Source of the DNA: Clostridia bacterium
Lineage (GTDB): Bacteria; Bacillota; Clostridia; Peptostreptococcales; Acidaminobacteraceae
Direction of reading: 5' to 3'
Length of the DNA stretch: 64,000 bases
Assembly: GCA_016938815.1 (NCBI GenBank)
Contig: JAFGTX010000066.1
Location: 1-64,000, forward strand
A model generated the notes under the pieces. It made no database searches and was not told the DNA's origin. It was given only the letters and a program-made list of their open reading frames with translations. Of the stretch, positions 60,451 to 64,000 are shown in pieces; position 1 is the stretch's first letter; the number at the start of each line of letters is the position of its first letter. The translations under genes were made by a program, and so were the position numbers.

Positions 60451-61536
60451 CTATTCTTCGCTGATATTGACCGCCATGCCGTCCAGCAAATTGCCCATGC
60501 CATTGACGACAACCAATTCTCCAACTTCTAAACCTTCAACCATCATCTTGCCATTGTTGATTTGCTCTATGGTTACAATCCGTTTAAAGGCACGACCATC
60601 CTTCACCACATACACATAGTCTTCACCATCAGACAGTATAGCGTTTACCGGTACCCAAATGCCTCTGATGTCGCCGACATCAAACGTCACCTTGGTAATG
60701 GCACCCAGTTTATAATTCGACTGAGTTAAGGTCACTTCACCGTTGTAGGTTCTTGTATCGCTATCCGGTGCGTCGGCCACCTGTGTGATGCGCCCTGTCG
60801 CCACATGACCATAAAAATCAATGGTTGCAGGTATGCCCACGGTCAACTTGTCCACATCTTTCTGGGCAATGCCGACATTGACAATCTGATCCACGCTGCG
60901 AATCACGACCACAGGGTAATAGGCAGCCACCTGCTCATTTTCCTCGTAGAGAACTTCAACGACAAGGCCATCCGTATCGGCTACAATCGTCGCATGCTCT
61001 TTTAAAAACAACTTATAAGCCGCATCCGATTTCAAGCCCTCAACTTTCTGAAGCGCCTGTTTATAAGTTTCTTCAGACACCTTGGTTTTCAGCGTCAACT
61101 GATTGTAGACATCCTGCGAGATGGCACTGCCTTCTAGTAGCGCCTTCATTTTTTTTAAATTATCCTTATCGTAATTGTAGGCTTCACGGGCCTGTACTAC
61201 CTGGTATTCCGCTGCTTTCAGAGAAGCATTGGCCGCATCTAAAGCAAAGCTCAGCTCCTGCTCATCCAATTTTGCCAAAGGGTCTCCGGCCGAGATTTCT
61301 TGTCCCTTCTCCACATAGACCTTCTCAATTTTACCCGGTGTCTTAAAGCTATATTTCACCATATCCTTTGAATCGACGATGCCGATATACTCGACCCTCT
61401 CCTTGCCCATTTCCACTACTACCTCTTGCACCTTAACAGATCGGCTGTTATTTTGCGTGGTTTCCATCGCAGAAGCACATCCGGTCAACATCAACAAGCA
61501 AGCAACTATCATCATTGCTGTCACTCTATTTTTCAT
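60451..61536 (-). CDS. RND efflux periplasmic adaptor lipoprotein
   Basis: Lipobox LTGC; GKIEKVYVEKGQEISAGDPLAKLD. Confidence 0.93.
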   Translation of the reverse strand: MKNRVTAMMIVACLLMLTGCASAMETTQNNSRSVKVQEVVVEMGKERVEYIGIVDSKDMVKYSFKTPGKIEKVYVEKGQEISAGDPLAKLDEQELSFALDAANASLKAAEYQVVQAREAYNYDKDNLKKMKALLEGSAISQDVYNQLTLKTKVSEETYKQALQKVEGLKSDAAYKLFLKEHATIVADTDGLVVEVLYEENEQVAAYYPVVVIRSVDQIVNVGIAQKDVDKLTVGIPATIDFYGHVATGRITQVADAPDSDTRTYNGEVTLTQSNYKLGAITKVTFDVGDIRGIWVPVNAILSDGEDYVYVVKDGRAFKRIVTIEQINNGKMMVEGLEVGELVVVNGMGNLLDGMAVNISEE

Positions 61537-61568
61537 ACATATCCTCCTTCGTGTCTATCACTTAACTG

Positions 61569-62150
61569 CTATCTCAATGCGCTCAAGCATAATGTCACAA
61601 TCCGATTGCTCATGTCTGCCTTAATCTCCGTGGGACCTACCATAAATCCGTAATACATGCAGGAAATCGGCAAATTCAACATAATCAGCAGTAACTCCTG
61701 AACAATGAGGTCCTCTCTGAAAAAGCCCTCTGTCTTTCCCATAACCAATACCTTTTCTGCTATTTCAAAGACACCATGGGGGTCTTCCAAAATGAATTCC
61801 TTCAAGAACCGTTCATCATGGGCTAGGGATATCAAAAAACGCGCTCTGACCGGATCTTCGTCGGCCAGCCTCATAAAAGACCGGATAAAGGTCGCCAGTT
61901 TATCCTTGATGGTACCTTCCTGTTTGCCAATCACAATCAGCTTCTTGAGAATTTCACCATAGATATCGGTAATCAATTGATCCACAAGTGCATCCTTGCT
62001 TTCAAAATGCGTATACAGATAGCCGGCAGAAACGCCAGCATGCTTAGCCACTTCGCTTATGGTCGCGCCTTGACTCCCGTTTTCCGCAATCAACTTCATC
62101 GTCGAATATTTTACTGCATCCAATTTCTCGTAATTAATTTGTCTTGCCAT
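61569..62150 (-). CDS. TetR/AcrR family regulator
   Basis: GATISEVAKHAGVSAGYLYTHFESKDALV; start MARQINYEK. Confidence 0.93.
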   Translation of the reverse strand: MARQINYEKLDAVKYSTMKLIAENGSQGATISEVAKHAGVSAGYLYTHFESKDALVDQLITDIYGEILKKLIVIGKQEGTIKDKLATFIRSFMRLADEDPVRARFLISLAHDERFLKEFILEDPHGVFEIAEKVLVMGKTEGFFREDLIVQELLLIMLNLPISCMYYGFMVGPTEIKADMSNRIVTLCLSALR

Positions 62151-62169
62151 AAAAACACCTCTATTAATT

Positions 62170-62183
62170 AATGAATATTCATT
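62170..62183. promoter_or_regulatory. Putative TetR operator palindrome AATGAATATTCATT
   Basis: 14-bp perfect palindrome in the tetR promoter region. Confidence 0.55.
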
Positions 62184-62315
62184 CATTTTCTAAATCGCTT
62201 TATTAGCGTACACCTGTTTATTAGATTTCGTCAACGTTTATCTCTAATATTTTCTATCTTTTTTTCGTTATTTATTAGAGAACGGGGTATACAAGAAGTA
62301 TCGGAAGGTGACTCT

Positions 62316-64000
62316 ATGGATAAAAAACTAAACAATACCTCATTACGAACACGGCTCATCATTTTTTTTGCAGTTATGGTCTTGATTACAAATGTTTTTA
62401 TTGGCTTTTTTGCATTCAGAAGTGCAAAATTCCAATTGACGGAATCGACCAAGGTCATGCTTCAAAACAGCACCCGCGTCGTACTTGATTTAATCGAAAA
62501 TAAAAATAAGGATGTTATAGCAGGTTATATCACTCAAGAAGAGGCTGAAGAATCTGTTAAGCAGTTCATTCTAGGCCCTATGCGTGAAGACGGTACACGC
62601 CCGGTCAACACCAATATCAATCTCGGCAAGAACGGCTATATTTTTATCATGGATTCTCAAGGGATTGAAGTGGCGCACCCTTGCATTGAAGGTCAAAATG
62701 CATGGCATATAACAGATCGCATTGATAAGGATTTTTATATTTCACATGCCATCATCGCTAAAGCCAGCGAAGGCGGCTTCACCTATTACAACTGGGAATT
62801 GCCTTATTCGGATGAAGTCTCTGAAAAACTGGTCTACGGTGAATTTTCAAATTCATGGGACTGGGTGATTTGTTCCTCAATCTATTTGGATGATTTTTCA
62901 GAAGGTGCACATATGGTCTTGCGCTTGCTTCTGCTTTCCACCATCCCGATGTTTGTTTTTGCCTTCCTTGGCATCCTACTATTCACCAATGCAGCCCTTC
63001 GCCCGATCCGCGAGCTGGCTTACGCGATGGAGAACGTCAACGCAAACAACAATATACTGCCAGATATCAAATATTCCAACGACGAAATCGGCTTACTCAG
63101 TCGAACCTTTGTCGATATGCTCGATCGACTGAATCATAAAAGGGACATGTTGATCCAAGCGAGAAGTGAGCTTAAAGACGCTAATAACCGCCTTGAAGCC
63201 TTGGTTGAAGAGCGTACTAGAAAATTGGAGGATTCTCTGGAGGAATTGCTAGAAGCCCAGCAGCATTTGATCGAGTCTGAACGTCTCGCTACACTTGGAA
63301 ACCTCGTCGCAGGCATTATCCATGAAGTCAATACACCGCTGGGAATCGGTGTTACCACCGTTTCTCATCTGAATAAACTTAACACACAGGCCTTAAGGCA
63401 ATTGAGCGATAACGAAATGACTGCAGAAGATCTCAAAAAATTCTTTTTGAATGTTGATGAGAGCATCACCATTCTGCAGCACAATCTGGATCGTGCAGCA
63501 GAACTCATCAACAGCTTTAAACAGGTGGCCGTCAACCAAACCGCCATCGTAGCTACTCAATTCAATGTCTATGATTACTTTAAGAAAATTCTTCTGAGTT
63601 TAAAGCACGAGTACAAGCGTACCCATCATGAAATCAATATTGTATGTGATGAAGCCATATTGATTTATACTTATCCGGGTGCCTTATCACAAATTCTGAC
63701 CAATTTAATCATGAATTCCCTCATCCATGGTTTTGAAGGCATTGACAAGGGACATATCATCATTAAATTTGAAGTCATAAATGACACCTATCACCTGACT
63801 TATAGCGACGATGGTGTGGGGATCAGCAAAGAAAACCTTGGAAAAATCTTCGAACCTTTCTTCACTACCAAGCGCAGTAGCGGTGGTAGCGGTCTCGGTT
63901 TACACATCATCTATACCGTGGCGACCCAGCAGCTGGGTGGCACAATCAACATTGAAAGTGACGTAAATCAAGGCATTGAGGTTCTAATCAGATTTCCAAA
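62316..64000 (+). CDS. Cache-domain sensor histidine kinase, truncated by window end
   Basis: Own translation from ATG 62316: MDKKLNNTSLRTRLIIFFAV...; NLGKNGYIFIMDSQG, GNLVAGIIHEVNTPLGIG, DDGVGISKENLGKIFEPFFTTKRSSGGSGLGLHI; absent from ORF track. Confidence 0.93.
   Translation, partial: MDKKLNNTSLRTRLIIFFAVMVLITNVFIGFFAFRSAKFQLTESTKVMLQNSTRVVLDLIENKNKDVIAGYITQEEAEESVKQFILGPMREDGTRPVNTNINLGKNGYIFIMDSQGIEVAHPCIEGQNAWHITDRIDKDFYISHAIIAKASEGGFTYYNWELPYSDEVSEKLVYGEFSNSWDWVICSSIYLDDFSEGAHMVLRLLLLSTIPMFVFAFLGILLFTNAALRPIRELAYAMENVNANNNILPDIKYSNDEIGLLSRTFVDMLDRLNHKRDMLIQARSELKDANNRLEALVEERTRKLEDSLEELLEAQQHLIESERLATLGNLVAGIIHEVNTPLGIGVTTVSHLNKLNTQALRQLSDNEMTAEDLKKFFLNVDESITILQHNLDRAAELINSFKQVAVNQTAIVATQFNVYDYFKKILLSLKHEYKRTHHEINIVCDEAILIYTYPGALSQILTNLIMNSLIHGFEGIDKGHIIIKFEVINDTYHLTYSDDGVGISKENLGKIFEPFFTTKRSSGGSGLGLHIIYTVATQQLGGTINIESDVNQGIEVLIRFP

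Overview
This 64 kb window looks like a chromosomal segment of an anaerobic, motile Firmicute (Clostridia-like). No rRNA, tRNA, CRISPR array, phage or transposase was recognised. Main blocks: peptidase, DUF362, RNA methyltransferase and signalling genes (0.3-8.6 kb); a four-gene [FeFe]-hydrogenase operon resembling hfsABCD, with a sensory hydrogenase and a SpoIIE-type phosphatase (8.8-13.4 kb); housekeeping genes (13.6-21.7 kb); an NSS transporter plus an untracked 33-aa MetS-like subunit and a TauE/SafE gene flanked by ~277 bp direct repeats (21.7-25 kb); a clostripain-like protease, chemoreceptors and an RND-MFP-HK-RR operon (25-38.6 kb); an H-NOX chemoreceptor (38.7-40.5 kb); a ten-gene LacI/maltodextrin operon ending in pgi (43.5-57.2 kb); a second RND pump with a TetR regulator (57.4-62.2 kb); and a Cache-type histidine kinase running off the end. 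The most novel candidate is an unannotated ~180-nt minus-strand transcription unit at about 13404-13582. It has a consensus sigma-A promoter between two near-perfect 7-1-7 Fur boxes, several self-complementary helices, C-rich segments mostly predicted unpaired, and an intrinsic terminator. I read it as a putative iron-responsive small RNA convergent with the hydrogenase operon.
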